From positions 1-47,180 of the forward strand of contig NZ_JYJF01000050.1 of assembly GCF_000955975.1 (NCBI RefSeq): DNA of 47,180 nt. Reading direction: 5' to 3'. The DNA is from Saccharothrix sp. ST-888 (GTDB lineage: Bacteria; Actinomycetota; Actinomycetes; Streptomycetales; Streptomycetaceae). The notes beneath the pieces are model-generated. The model worked only from the letters and a program-made list of their open reading frames with translations. It did no database searches and was not told the DNA's origin. The stretch's first letter is position 1; each line of letters opens with the position of its first letter. Shown here piece by piece: positions 40,062-47,180 of the stretch. The position numbers and the translations under genes were made by a program.

Positions 40062-40868
40062 TCAGTCGCCGAGGCCGGCCAGGTCGCGCAGCCGACGGGC
40101 CTGCGCCACCCGTTCGGCCGAGCGCTGCTCCTCGAACGAGCGCCCGGCGGCGCCCTGCAGCAGGGCCTTGGTCTCGATCACCGCGCTGCGCGGGGCGGCC
40201 AGCAGCGCCGCGGCCAAGTCCCGTACGGCGTCGTCCAGCTCGGCCGCGGGGACGGCGAGGTTGGCCAGGCCGGTGGCGACGGCCTCCTCGGCGCCGACCC
40301 AGCGCCCGGTCGCGCAGATCTCCAACGCCCTTGCGTAGCCGACCAGTTCGGTCAGCGGCTTGGTCCCGGCGAGGTCCGGTACCAGACCGAGCGAGGTCTC
40401 CTTCATGGCGAACTGGACGTCCACGGCGACCACTCGCAGGTCGCAGCCGAGCGCGAGCTGGAAACCGGCCCCGACCGCGTGCCCCTGGACGGCGGCGATG
40501 CTGATCAGGTCCGGGCGGCGCCACCAGGTGAACGCCTCCTGGTAGCCGGCGATGGTCTCGTCCAGGTCCTTGTCCCCGGCGGCGGCCAGCTGGAGGAAGT
40601 TGCGCTCACCGGGGATGCCCTCCGGGGTGAACATCGCCCGGTCCAGGCCGGCCGAGAAGGACACGCCCTCGGCCCGGAGCAGCACCACCCGGACGGTGCC
40701 CGGCAGAGCGCGGCCGATCTCGGCGAGCGCCCGCCACATCGCGGGCGACTGGGCGTTCCGCCGCTTCCCGTTGCAGAGAGTCACCACGGCGGTCTCGCCG
40801 TCGAGCTCGAACCGGACTCCGGCCTCTTCCCACTGCTGCGGGTCGGGCTCGATGGCGGGGGCGGTCAT
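40062..40868 (-). CDS. Enoyl-CoA hydratase/isomerase family protein
   Basis: A 268-aa crotonase-fold protein. The oxyanion-hole segment (FSAGLDRAMF) and the central GHAVGAGFQLALGCDLRVV are present. In the typical sequence GGGxE the catalytic Glu is replaced by Gln here (GAGFQ), while the second catalytic Glu is kept (MKETSLG). Classic syn-hydration needs both, so the activity may be isomerase, another CoA reaction, or a binding function. ATG 40868 has GGAGG 7 nt upstream. The upstream region carries the palindrome GCATGAACATGC (40896-40907). Confidence 0.88.
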   Translation of the reverse strand: MTAPAIEPDPQQWEEAGVRFELDGETAVVTLCNGKRRNAQSPAMWRALAEIGRALPGTVRVVLLRAEGVSFSAGLDRAMFTPEGIPGERNFLQLAAAGDKDLDETIAGYQEAFTWWRRPDLISIAAVQGHAVGAGFQLALGCDLRVVAVDVQFAMKETSLGLVPDLAGTKPLTELVGYARALEICATGRWVGAEEAVATGLANLAVPAAELDDAVRDLAAALLAAPRSAVIETKALLQGAAGRSFEEQRSAERVAQARRLRDLAGLGD

Positions 40869-40895
40869 GGCGATACCTCCAGCAGACGTACAACT

Positions 40896-40907
40896 GCATG
40901 AACATGC
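40896..40907. promoter_or_regulatory. Small palindrome upstream of the hydratase gene
   Basis: GCATG-AA-CATGC lies 28 bp before the start codon at 40868, in an A+T-rich 5' region. It may be an operator or a chance repeat. Confidence 0.25.
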
Positions 40908-41068
40908 GGACGGACGACAGAGCTACTGGAGAGTAACAAATCAAAGCCCCCACCGGACAGAGTCATGTTCACACAACCGGGAAATAGCACGCCGGAAATG
41001 ACGATCGGCGGTCCGGGTGGGCCGGCCGCCGAATCGTCTGAAGCTGTCGGATCTGATGCTGCGCACTC

Positions 41069-41092
41069 GCACGCCCTGCTGCCTCGGCGTGC
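41069..41092 (-). terminator. Terminator after the small HTH gene
   Basis: A 7-bp perfect stem (GCACGCC at 41069-41075 with 41086-41092), loop 10 nt, 46 bp past the stop codon. Confidence 0.45.
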
Positions 41093-41137
41093 TGTAGGGG
41101 GTGAGCGTGCGGCACCGGCTCACTCGGTGATGGAGCG

Positions 41138-41419
41138 TCAGGAACCCGCTGCCGCAGTAGCCTTGTTCTTACCGCGCGTCGCACCGCCACGGCCCCGGAG
41201 GATGACTCCGGATTCGCTCAACATGCGGTGCACGAAGCCGTAGGAGCGACCGGTCTCCTCCGCCAGGGCGCGAATGCTCGCCCCGGAGTCGTATTTCTTC
41301 TTAAGATCGGCCGCGAGCTTCTCACGCGCGGCACCGGTCACCCGGCTGCCCTTTTTCAGAGTCTCGGCCACCCGTGCCTCCTCGTAGCTGTGCTCGGTCA
41401 GATTCCCATGATCACCCAT
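41138..41419 (-). CDS. Small helix-turn-helix protein conserved in actinobacteria
   Basis: A 93-aa basic DNA-binding protein. The core TLKKGSRVTGAAREKLAADL (about residues 20-39), followed by KKKYDSGASIRALAEETGRSYGFVHRMLSESG, is a resolvase-like helix-turn-helix (IRALAEETGRSYGFVHRML), followed by a Gly/Arg/Lys tail RGRGGATRGKNKA. Near-identical small proteins occur across streptomycetes; the role is unknown, but lysine richness and small size suggest a nucleoid or regulatory role. ATG 41419 has AGGAG 7 nt upstream; the frame opens 26 codons earlier. Confidence 0.85.
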   Translation of the reverse strand: MGDHGNLTEHSYEEARVAETLKKGSRVTGAAREKLAADLKKKYDSGASIRALAEETGRSYGFVHRMLSESGVILRGRGGATRGKNKATAAAGS

Positions 41420-41567
41420 AGCCAGGCTCCTGGCCACCCATTCGACAAGGTCGATACCGGGAAAGCGCAGTCTGCCGGTGGTGCTCACAGCGCACAAGGG
41501 CGCTCACCCTGGGTGCACGCGCCCCCGTCGGATCCAGCCAGCGGAGACGAAAGAGCTGATCAGCAGC

Positions 41568-41600
41568 ACCGGCCCGCCGCTTGAACAGCGACGGGCCGGT
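41568..41600. terminator. Hairpin between the ABC-F and HTH genes
   Basis: A 9-bp perfect stem (ACCGGCCCG at 41568-41576 with 41592-41600) extended by a mismatch and 3 more pairs (41578-41580 with 41588-41590), loop TTGAACA. It could end transcription from the ABC-F gene before the HTH gene. Confidence 0.55.
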
Positions 41601-41629
41601 GGTGGCAAAGTTAAACGGAATCCCGGACT

Positions 41630-41661
41630 CTCTCATTCCCGAAGATGCCGAAGGATGAGAG
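41630..41661 (-). terminator. ABC-F gene terminator
   Basis: A 9-bp stem with one G-T pair (CTCTCATTC at 41630-41638 with 41653-41661) and a 14-nt loop, 40 bp past the stop codon at 41701. Confidence 0.55.
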
Positions 41662-41700
41662 TTTCTACGTCGGATTGCTGATTACGCGTCTACTCCGAGG

Positions 41701-43299
41701 TCAGGCCAGCGAGACCAGATCCGCATAGGCGGGGCTCCAGAGGTCCTCGACACCGTCCGGAAGCAGGATGATCCGCTCCGGCTGGAGCGCGTCGACCGCG
41801 CCCTCGTCGTGGGTGACCAGCACGACCGCGCCGGAGAAGGAGTGCAGCGCACCGAGGATCTCCTCGCGGCTGGCCGGGTCGAGGTTGTTGGTGGGCTCGT
41901 CCAGCAGCAGCACGTTGGCGCTGGAGACCACCAGCGAGGCCAGCGCGAGACGGGTCTTCTCGCCACCGGAGAGGACGCCGGCCGGCTTGTCCACGTCGTC
42001 GCCCGAGAACAGGAAGGAGCCGAGGATCTTGCGGATCTGCACCAGGTCGGTGTCCGGCGCGGCCGAGCGCATGTTCTCCAGCACCGTCCGGTCCGGGTCC
42101 AGGGTCTCGTGCTCCTGGGCGTAGTAGCCGATCTTCAGGCCGTGGCCGGGGATCACCTCGCCGGTGTCCGGCTTCTCGACGCCCGCCAGCATCCGCAGCA
42201 GGGTGGTCTTGCCGGCACCGTTGAGGCCCAGCACGACGACCCGCGAGCCGCGGTCGATCGCCAGGTCGACCCCGGTGAAGATCTCCAGCGAGCCGTAGGA
42301 CTTGGAGAGGTCGCTGGCCGTCAGCGGGGTCTTGCCGCAGGGGGCCGGGTCCGGGAAGCGCAGCTTGGCGACCTTGTCGGAGACCCGGACCTGCTCCAGC
42401 CCGGCCAGCAGCTTCTCGGCGCGGCGGGCCATGTTCTGCGCGGCGACCGTCTTGGTCGCCTTGGCGCGCATCTTGTCGGCCTGCGAGTTGAGGGTGGCGG
42501 CCTTCTTCTCGGCGTTGGCGCGCTCGCGCTTGCGGCGCTTCTCGTCGTCCTCGCGCTGCTGCTGGTACTGCTTCCAGCCCATGTTGTAGATGTCGATCGC
42601 GGCGCGGTTGGCGTCCAGGTAGAAGACCTTGTTGACGACCGTCTCGACCAGGTCGACATCGTGCGAGATCACGATGAAGCCGCCCTTGTAGGTCTTCAGG
42701 AAGTCCCGCAGCCAGGCGATCGAGTCGGCGTCGAGGTGGTTGGTCGGCTCGTCCAGCAGCAGGATGTCGGCGTCCGAGAAGAGGATCCGGGCCAGCTCGA
42801 CGCGGCGGCGCTGACCACCGGAGAGGGTGTGCAGCGGCTGGCCGAGGATGCGGTCCGGCAGGCCGAGGGCGGCCGCGATGGTGGCGGCCTCGGCCTCGGC
42901 GGCGTACCCGCCCTTGGTGAGGAACTCGGTCTCCAGGGTGGAGTACTTCTTCATCGCCTTGTCGCGGGTGGCGCCCTTGCCGTTGGCCATCCGCTCCTCG
43001 TTCTCGCGCATCTTCTTCAGCACGGTGTCGAGGCCGCGGGCGGAGAGGATCCGGTCGCGGGCGAGGACGTCGAGGTCGCCGGTGCGCGGGTCCTGCGGCA
43101 GGTAGCCGACCTCGCCGGAGTTGGTGACCGTGCCGGACGCCGGGAGGCCCTCGCCGGCCAGCACCTTGGTGAGCGTCGTCTTGCCCGCACCGTTGCGGCC
43201 GACCAGGCCGATCCGGTCACCGGGGGCGATCCGGAAGTTGGCGGACTCGATCAGGATGCGGGCGCCGGCACGGAGTTCGAGGGCGTTGGCGGAAATCAT
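41701..43299 (-). CDS. ABC-F family ATPase
   Basis: A 532-aa tandem ABC protein without membrane domains. Domain 1 has Walker A GRNGAGKTT, signature LSGGQRRRVE and Walker B LLLDEPTNHLD. A charged linker of about 80 residues (KRRKRERANAEKKAATLNSQ and following) is the P-site tRNA interaction motif. Domain 2 has GLNGAGKTT, LSGGEKTRLA and LLLDEPTNNLD. ABC-F proteins act on ribosomes to relieve stalling or give antibiotic resistance; which branch this belongs to is not certain, and no antibiotic gene is near. ATG 43299 has AGGAG 12 nt upstream. Confidence 0.93.
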   Translation of the reverse strand: MISANALELRAGARILIESANFRIAPGDRIGLVGRNGAGKTTLTKVLAGEGLPASGTVTNSGEVGYLPQDPRTGDLDVLARDRILSARGLDTVLKKMRENEERMANGKGATRDKAMKKYSTLETEFLTKGGYAAEAEAATIAAALGLPDRILGQPLHTLSGGQRRRVELARILFSDADILLLDEPTNHLDADSIAWLRDFLKTYKGGFIVISHDVDLVETVVNKVFYLDANRAAIDIYNMGWKQYQQQREDDEKRRKRERANAEKKAATLNSQADKMRAKATKTVAAQNMARRAEKLLAGLEQVRVSDKVAKLRFPDPAPCGKTPLTASDLSKSYGSLEIFTGVDLAIDRGSRVVVLGLNGAGKTTLLRMLAGVEKPDTGEVIPGHGLKIGYYAQEHETLDPDRTVLENMRSAAPDTDLVQIRKILGSFLFSGDDVDKPAGVLSGGEKTRLALASLVVSSANVLLLDEPTNNLDPASREEILGALHSFSGAVVLVTHDEGAVDALQPERIILLPDGVEDLWSPAYADLVSLA

Positions 43300-43512
43300 G
43301 GCTGGGAGAGACTCCTGGGACGTGGGCGGGCACCTGGGCCTGGACGCGACACAGGGCCGGAGCGTTTGGGACGGGACGACACGCGGAGGTCGGCACACCG
43401 CCCGGAGGGGCGCGCCGGCTGCCCGCTAATGCCCGGGGGAAACAGCCATACGGGTCAGTCTACCGGGCCCGCCGGGAAGCCCCGGCGGAATAGTGCCCCG
43501 CCGCCGAACCGG

Positions 43513-44430
43513 TCAGGGCTTGGAGCAGGTGCCCTCGGGCTTGACGGCCTCGAACGGGACCGCCGGGCTCCCGCAGACCGGCTCCAGGGCGCCCTGGACG
43601 GTGTCGAAGGTCCGGGTGCCGATGACCGGGCCGTCGTCGACGGCCGCCCGGTGGCCGTCCAGCCGGTGCAGCAGGACGTTCGGGCCGGCGTTCAGCAGCC
43701 AGTTGGGGGCGTCCAGCCGGAACCCGGTGATCAGGCCGGGCAGCGGGCGGCCCGCGCTGTTGCCGCCGGTGCAGCTGCGGGGCACCAGCACCGCGTTGTC
43801 GCTGTGCACGGTGCGCAGCGGGTCGTAGGAGCAGTCGGCCAGCGGGCGCGCGTTGAACCGCAGGTCGCCGTCGCGGTCCCGGAAGGCCATGGTCAGCGCG
43901 GGGGTCACCACGGCGACCCAGGGCTCGGGCTCGGTGACGGGCTGCAGGGCGGCGGCCGCGCGCTCCAGCTCGGTGTCACGGCGCTCGGTGTCGGTCCTGG
44001 TGTCGGCGCCGGGTTCGCCGTCCGCCCGCAGCCAGTCGGCGAGCCCGGGGACGGCCCGGTGCCAGCGGACCGCGTGGTCGCTGGGCCGTACCGAGGTGAT
44101 CATGCCGTCGTCCCAGACCACCACGGCGCTCTCCCCGGCCATCGCCAGGTGCAGCGCGGTGGCGCCCTCCCGGCGGTAGGACCACAGGTGCTCGCCGGTG
44201 GCCTGGTCGTACGCCTCCAGACCGGGGCCGACCCTGAGTTCCAGGTTGCCGGTGGCCAGCGACTGGGCGCTCACCGGGCTGGCGTCGGCGACACCGGGCT
44301 CGTCCACCCGGTCCCCGAACGGCACCGGCTTGTTGGCATGCGCAGCGGCCCCGGCTCCGAGCACCAGCAGGACCGCCAGGCCAGGGAGTACCGATCGGGG
44401 GCTGAGGGAACGCACCGGCTTCCAGGACAC
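43513..44430 (-). CDS. Secreted PQQ-like protein, unknown function
   Basis: A 305-aa protein. Residues ~10-32 are a signal peptide or anchor (RSVLPGLAVLLVLGAGAAAHA). The mature part has blades LEAYDQATGEHLWSYRREG and ITSVRPSDHAVRWHRA, similar to PQQ/WD-type propeller strands, but fewer than in the large protein at 3383, and paired Cys (CSYDPLR...CTGG) suggest a disulfide. The function is unknown. GTG 44430 lacks a ribosome-binding site but is preceded 6 nt upstream by TACGCT with CTGACG 17 bp further, a complete leaderless promoter. Confidence 0.7.
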   Translation of the reverse strand: MSWKPVRSLSPRSVLPGLAVLLVLGAGAAAHANKPVPFGDRVDEPGVADASPVSAQSLATGNLELRVGPGLEAYDQATGEHLWSYRREGATALHLAMAGESAVVVWDDGMITSVRPSDHAVRWHRAVPGLADWLRADGEPGADTRTDTERRDTELERAAAALQPVTEPEPWVAVVTPALTMAFRDRDGDLRFNARPLADCSYDPLRTVHSDNAVLVPRSCTGGNSAGRPLPGLITGFRLDAPNWLLNAGPNVLLHRLDGHRAAVDDGPVIGTRTFDTVQGALEPVCGSPAVPFEAVKPEGTCSKP

Positions 44431-44436
44431 GGCCGG

Positions 44437-44465
44437 AGCGTACCCCCCGTACGCGCGTCCGTCAG
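44437..44465 (-). promoter_or_regulatory. Leaderless promoter of the secreted PQQ-like gene
   Basis: On the minus strand, CTGACG (44460-44465), a 17-bp spacer, TACGCT (44437-44442), then 6 nt to GTG 44430. Both hexamers resemble the housekeeping consensus, making this the best-supported leaderless promoter in the window. Confidence 0.55.
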
Positions 44466-44616
44466 CTGAACTCGCCCCGGCAGCCGAAGGGGTGGCAGCG
44501 CCCGTCCCGGCCCCGACTCACCGCCCCGACCTGCGGTTCTCGACGGGCAGCCGGGCAGGGCGGCCGTTATCGTGCGACTGCGACGGCTGGACGGACTGTT
44601 ACAGAGGTGAGACAGG

Positions 44617-45498
44617 ATGCAGTTCGACGATCAGGCGGACCTGGACACCTCGCAGGTGCAGGACCGGCGCGGGATGTCCGGCGGGAAGGTCGCCGTCGGC
44701 GGCGGCGTGGTCGGACTGATCGGGCTGCTGCTCGCGCTCCTCCTCGGCGTCGACCCGAACACGCTGGGGCTCTCCGGCGGCGGTGGCGGCAGCGCGGGGC
44801 CGACCACCGCGAGCGAGGTCCAGACCACCTGCAAGACCGGCGCGGACGCCAACCAGCGGCAGGACTGCCGGATCGTCGGCGTGGTCAACAGCGTGCAGAA
44901 CTACTGGGCCGGCGAGTTCAACCGTCGCGGTGTGAACTACTCGCCCGCCCAGACCGTGCTCTTCACCGGCCGGGTCTCCACCGCCTGCGGCCCGGCCACC
45001 TCGGCTGTCGGCCCGTTCTACTGCCCCGCCGACCAGACCGCCTACTTCGACCTCGGGTTCTTCAACGAGCTGCACACCCGGTTCGGCGCCAGGGGCGGCC
45101 CGTTCGCCGAGGCGTACGTGGTGGCGCACGAGTACGGGCACCACATCCAGAACCTCACCGGGACGATGGACCGGGTCGGCCGGGACCGGCAGGGTGCCAA
45201 CTCCGCCTCGGTGAAGCTGGAGCTCCAGGCCGACTGCTACGCGGGCGTCTGGGCCTACAACGCGACCCGGACCCCGCAGGCGAGCACCGGACGGCCACTG
45301 ATCACCAGCCTCACCGACGCCGATATCGCCCAGGGCCTCGACGCGGCGGCGGCGGTCGGTGACGACCGGATCCAGCAGCAGGCCACCGGCCGGGTCAATC
45401 CCGAGACCTGGACCCACGGCTCCGCCGCCCAGCGCCAGCAGTGGTTCAACACCGGCTACCGGACCGGCGACATGGCCCAGTGCAACACCTTTGGCTGA
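44617..45498 (+). CDS. YpfJ-type neutral zinc metallopeptidase
   Basis: A 293-aa membrane-anchored zinc protease. The N-terminal ~25 residues are cytosolic (QFDDQADLDTSQVQDRRG), a single helix follows (GGVVGLIGLLLALLLGVD), then the extracytoplasmic peptidase with the HEYGHHIQ motif (HExxH) at about residue 170, and the downstream LELQADCYAGVWA with the third ligand region. The matching family is DUF2083/YpfJ (neutral zinc metallopeptidase). The physiological target is unknown. ATG 44617 has GAGG 10 nt upstream. Confidence 0.92.
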   Translation: MQFDDQADLDTSQVQDRRGMSGGKVAVGGGVVGLIGLLLALLLGVDPNTLGLSGGGGGSAGPTTASEVQTTCKTGADANQRQDCRIVGVVNSVQNYWAGEFNRRGVNYSPAQTVLFTGRVSTACGPATSAVGPFYCPADQTAYFDLGFFNELHTRFGARGGPFAEAYVVAHEYGHHIQNLTGTMDRVGRDRQGANSASVKLELQADCYAGVWAYNATRTPQASTGRPLITSLTDADIAQGLDAAAAVGDDRIQQQATGRVNPETWTHGSAAQRQQWFNTGYRTGDMAQCNTFG

Positions 45499-45669
45499 AC
45501 TGGCATCCGACTGGTCACGATGATCCGCACGGCCTGCCACTTTTGAGTGACGTGCGGCTTTTCCGGCCGGTTGCGGCCCTAACGTCGTGATTCCGGGCTC
45601 CCGCACGTCCTGCGTCCGGCCCGGCCCACTCCGGCACCGCTGCTCCGGCACCGCCCCCGAGGAGAAGAC

Positions 45670-47013
45670 ATGCGACTCGGCCGCCTCACCCTGGCTGCCT
45701 CCGCACTGCTGTTGGTGACCACCGTGAGCGTCCCCTCCGACACTCCGGTGAGCCAGACCGAACGGCATGCCGCCCTCTCCTCGGACGCCGTCCAGCCGCG
45801 CGGCGCCGCGCCCCGGCCCAACGTCCACCGGGCCAGGCACGAGGTGCCGTTCGGGGCGTTCGTCGGCTCCTGGGACAACTACATCCCGGAGATCGCCAAG
45901 ATGGCGCGCTGGCTGAACGGCGCCAACATGCAGGTCGGCCACACCTACCTGGCCGGGAACAGCTGGAAGGACATCGAGGGCGAACCGGTGGTCCTCGGCC
46001 TCTGGTCGCAGTGGCGGCTGGCCGACCCCGGGCGCAAGCTCGTCCTCGGCGTACCGATGCTGGCGCGCAACGAGGACCACGTGCCGGACAGCGAGGTGGT
46101 CCGGCTGCTGGCCCGGGGGAACCGGGGTGAGTTCGACCAGCACTTCCTCCGGCTGGCCAGGCGGCTGGTGGCGCTCGGCGGCGGCGACACCGTCCTGACC
46201 CTCGGCTGGGAGATGAACGGCATCACCTACACCCACCGCTGCAAGCCCGACCCCACCGCGTGGAAGGCGTACTGGCGGCGGATCGTCACGGTGATGCGCT
46301 CGGTGCCCGGCCAGCACTTCACGTTCGACTTCGCCCCGACCCGCGGTCTGGACGCCGTCCCGTGGACCCACTGCTACCCCGGCGACGACGTGGTCGACAT
46401 CGTCGGCATGGACAGCTACGACCAGCCGGCCGGTGCCACCTTCGACGACTACGTCTCCGAGCCGTACGGGCTCCAGGACCAGGTCGAGTTCGCCGCCAAG
46501 CGCGGGAAGCAGGTCTCGTACCCGGAGTGGGGGCTGTTCCGCAACGGCGACAACCCCGAGTTCGTCCGGCGCATGGTGGAGTGGATGCGCACCCACGACA
46601 CCGCCTACCAGACCGTCACCGACTACTGCCCGCACGGCTTCTGGGAATGCGGCCGCAACCCGCACTCCAGCGCGCTCTTCAAGCAGCTGATGTCCGGTTC
46701 CAATGGGGCGGGCGCCGCGGTCGGTGACGGGAGCGCGGGCACGGCCACCCAACCGCCGTCGGCGACGCCGAGCACCGGGCCCAGCGCGGAGCCGAGCACC
46801 CGGCCGAGCCCGAAGCCCAGCGGACGGCCCACCGGGCAGCCGGGCGGCTGGCCCACCGCGTGGCCGCCCGGGTGGCCCACCGGCGGCTACGGGCCGGGCG
46901 ACTTCTACGGTCCGACGGGCGGCCGCGAGCCGGACGGGAGCTGGCTGGGCCCCTGGCTCAACGGGCTGCTCGGCGGCGCCTTCGGGTCGTCAGCTCCGCC
47001 GGCGGGCCACTAG
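45670..47013 (+). CDS. Secreted glycoside hydrolase family 26 protein
   Basis: A 447-aa secreted protein. Signal peptide residues 1-22 (RLTLAASALLLVTTVSV). The GH26-like (beta/alpha)8 domain spans about 60-345, with the acid/base Glu in LTLGWEMNGITY and the nucleophile Glu in VSYPEWGLF. The last ~95 residues are a Pro/Ser/Thr/Gly tail with PSTRPSPKPSG-type repeats and short W-rich PGWPTGG units, likely a flexible wall-spanning linker. GH26 enzymes usually cut beta-mannan or mixed-linkage glucan; the substrate here is unknown. AGGAG 5 nt before ATG 45670 supports the start. The 3' end overlaps a convergent gene. Confidence 0.85.
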   Translation: MRLGRLTLAASALLLVTTVSVPSDTPVSQTERHAALSSDAVQPRGAAPRPNVHRARHEVPFGAFVGSWDNYIPEIAKMARWLNGANMQVGHTYLAGNSWKDIEGEPVVLGLWSQWRLADPGRKLVLGVPMLARNEDHVPDSEVVRLLARGNRGEFDQHFLRLARRLVALGGGDTVLTLGWEMNGITYTHRCKPDPTAWKAYWRRIVTVMRSVPGQHFTFDFAPTRGLDAVPWTHCYPGDDVVDIVGMDSYDQPAGATFDDYVSEPYGLQDQVEFAAKRGKQVSYPEWGLFRNGDNPEFVRRMVEWMRTHDTAYQTVTDYCPHGFWECGRNPHSSALFKQLMSGSNGAGAAVGDGSAGTATQPPSATPSTGPSAEPSTRPSPKPSGRPTGQPGGWPTAWPPGWPTGGYGPGDFYGPTGGREPDGSWLGPWLNGLLGGAFGSSAPPAGH

Positions 47014-47180
47014 CGCCTCCTTCAGCCGGGGAAGCCGGGTGCTCAGTAGCTGTACGAGCACCCGGTGGACCGTCACCCGGGCGGCGCGGGCGGCGGCGAA
47101 CGGCGCGAGGCGGCCCGGCCCCAGCACCAGCCGCTGGTTGAACAGCTGGTCCGGTCGCCAGCGCTGCTTGTACGGCTCCT
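46990..47180 (-). CDS. 3' end of an unidentified gene (partial)
   Basis: On the minus strand an open frame enters at the right edge and stops at 46990, giving the last 62 residues (EPYKQRWRPDQLFNQRLVLG and on, ending VARRRS). It overlaps the 3' end of the GH26 gene by 24 bp in convergent orientation. The YKxRW start resembles the C-terminus of some GNAT/FemAB-like acyltransferases, but the fragment is too short to be sure. The codon composition looks coding. Confidence 0.5.
   Translation of the reverse strand, partial: EPYKQRWRPDQLFNQRLVLGPGRLAPFAAARAARVTVHRVLVQLLSTRLPRLKEALVARRRS

Noticed and set aside
40941..41123. 60-codon minus-strand frame between the hydratase and HTH genes
   Set aside because: Arg-rich translation with no similarity I recognise, a hairpin inside it, and no ribosome-binding site.
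41701..43299. Antibiotic-resistance ABC-F with an attenuator leader
   Set aside because: No leader peptide or attenuator pairing upstream is evident, and no antibiotic genes are near; a housekeeping ABC-F is more likely.

Overview
The window is high-G+C actinobacterial DNA from a member of the Streptomycetaceae (Streptomyces or Kitasatospora). The evidence is roughly 70% G+C, strong third-position G/C bias, GTG/TTG starts, an InhA-type FabI paired with FabG, and several families typical of streptomycetes (SGM_5486-type small protein, DUF3099, DUF6286, FHA-FHA-ABC exporter). I see no phage, insertion sequence, CRISPR array or integron, and I recognised no tRNA. This is mainly chromosomal core.

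Layout. 1-316: promoter and 5' leader of an rRNA operon on the minus strand, whose 16S gene lies off the left edge; it abuts the terminator of tyrS. 403-2473: tyrS (-) and an HNH protein (+). 2613-9621: mostly minus strand: DUF3761 lipoprotein, large PQQ-type membrane protein, pterin dehydratase plus DUF1272, a TauE-type permease, an NfeD/SPFH pair and an ABC ATPase. 9824-16806: conserved hypothetical (+), NarL-type two-component pair (-), Rv1747-like FHA-ABC exporter (-) and serB (+). 16938-19913: SixA-like phosphatase, SGM_5486-type peptide and CynX/NimT-type MFS transporter (-), divergent from a GntR/FadR-type regulator (+). 20005-21494: fabG-fabI. 21959-26802: MBL-fold hydrolase, then tldD-tldE-kptA. 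26828-29976: small membrane proteins, a small conserved protein and moaA. 30084-33358: acetate-type symporter operon with a Crp-like site, and a zinc alcohol dehydrogenase. 33544-35432: DEDDh-BRCT exonuclease and SURF1. 35494-37318: alpha/beta hydrolase and an atypical SDR. 37458-39882: five-gene Asp23/AmaP envelope-stress cluster. 40062-43299: enoyl-CoA hydratase-like protein, small HTH protein, ABC-F ATPase. 43513-47180: secreted protein, YpfJ-type metallopeptidase, GH26 hydrolase and the 3' end of an unidentified gene.

How the genes work together. fabG and fabI supply the two reductive steps of fatty acid elongation. DUF485 and the symporter form one operon, as in other acetate/pyruvate uptake loci. 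The two-component genes overlap. The Asp23 cluster is one tightly spaced operon that could build a membrane-tethered Asp23 layer. tldD and tldE overlap, as expected for subunits of one protease.

Regulation. Two patterns recur. First, at least seven genes have a TANNNT element 6-8 nt before the start codon and no good ribosome-binding site, which predicts leaderless mRNAs. Second, related G+C-rich palindromic elements (GGGGCGCGGGGA core) occupy three convergent gene junctions. The best specific regulatory prediction is a perfect 8-bp inverted repeat over the -10 box of the MFS gene, next to its divergent GntR-type regulator. No clearly undescribed system was found; the Asp23 cluster, the FHA-ABC exporter and the non-canonical SDR and hydratase active sites are the most useful leads.
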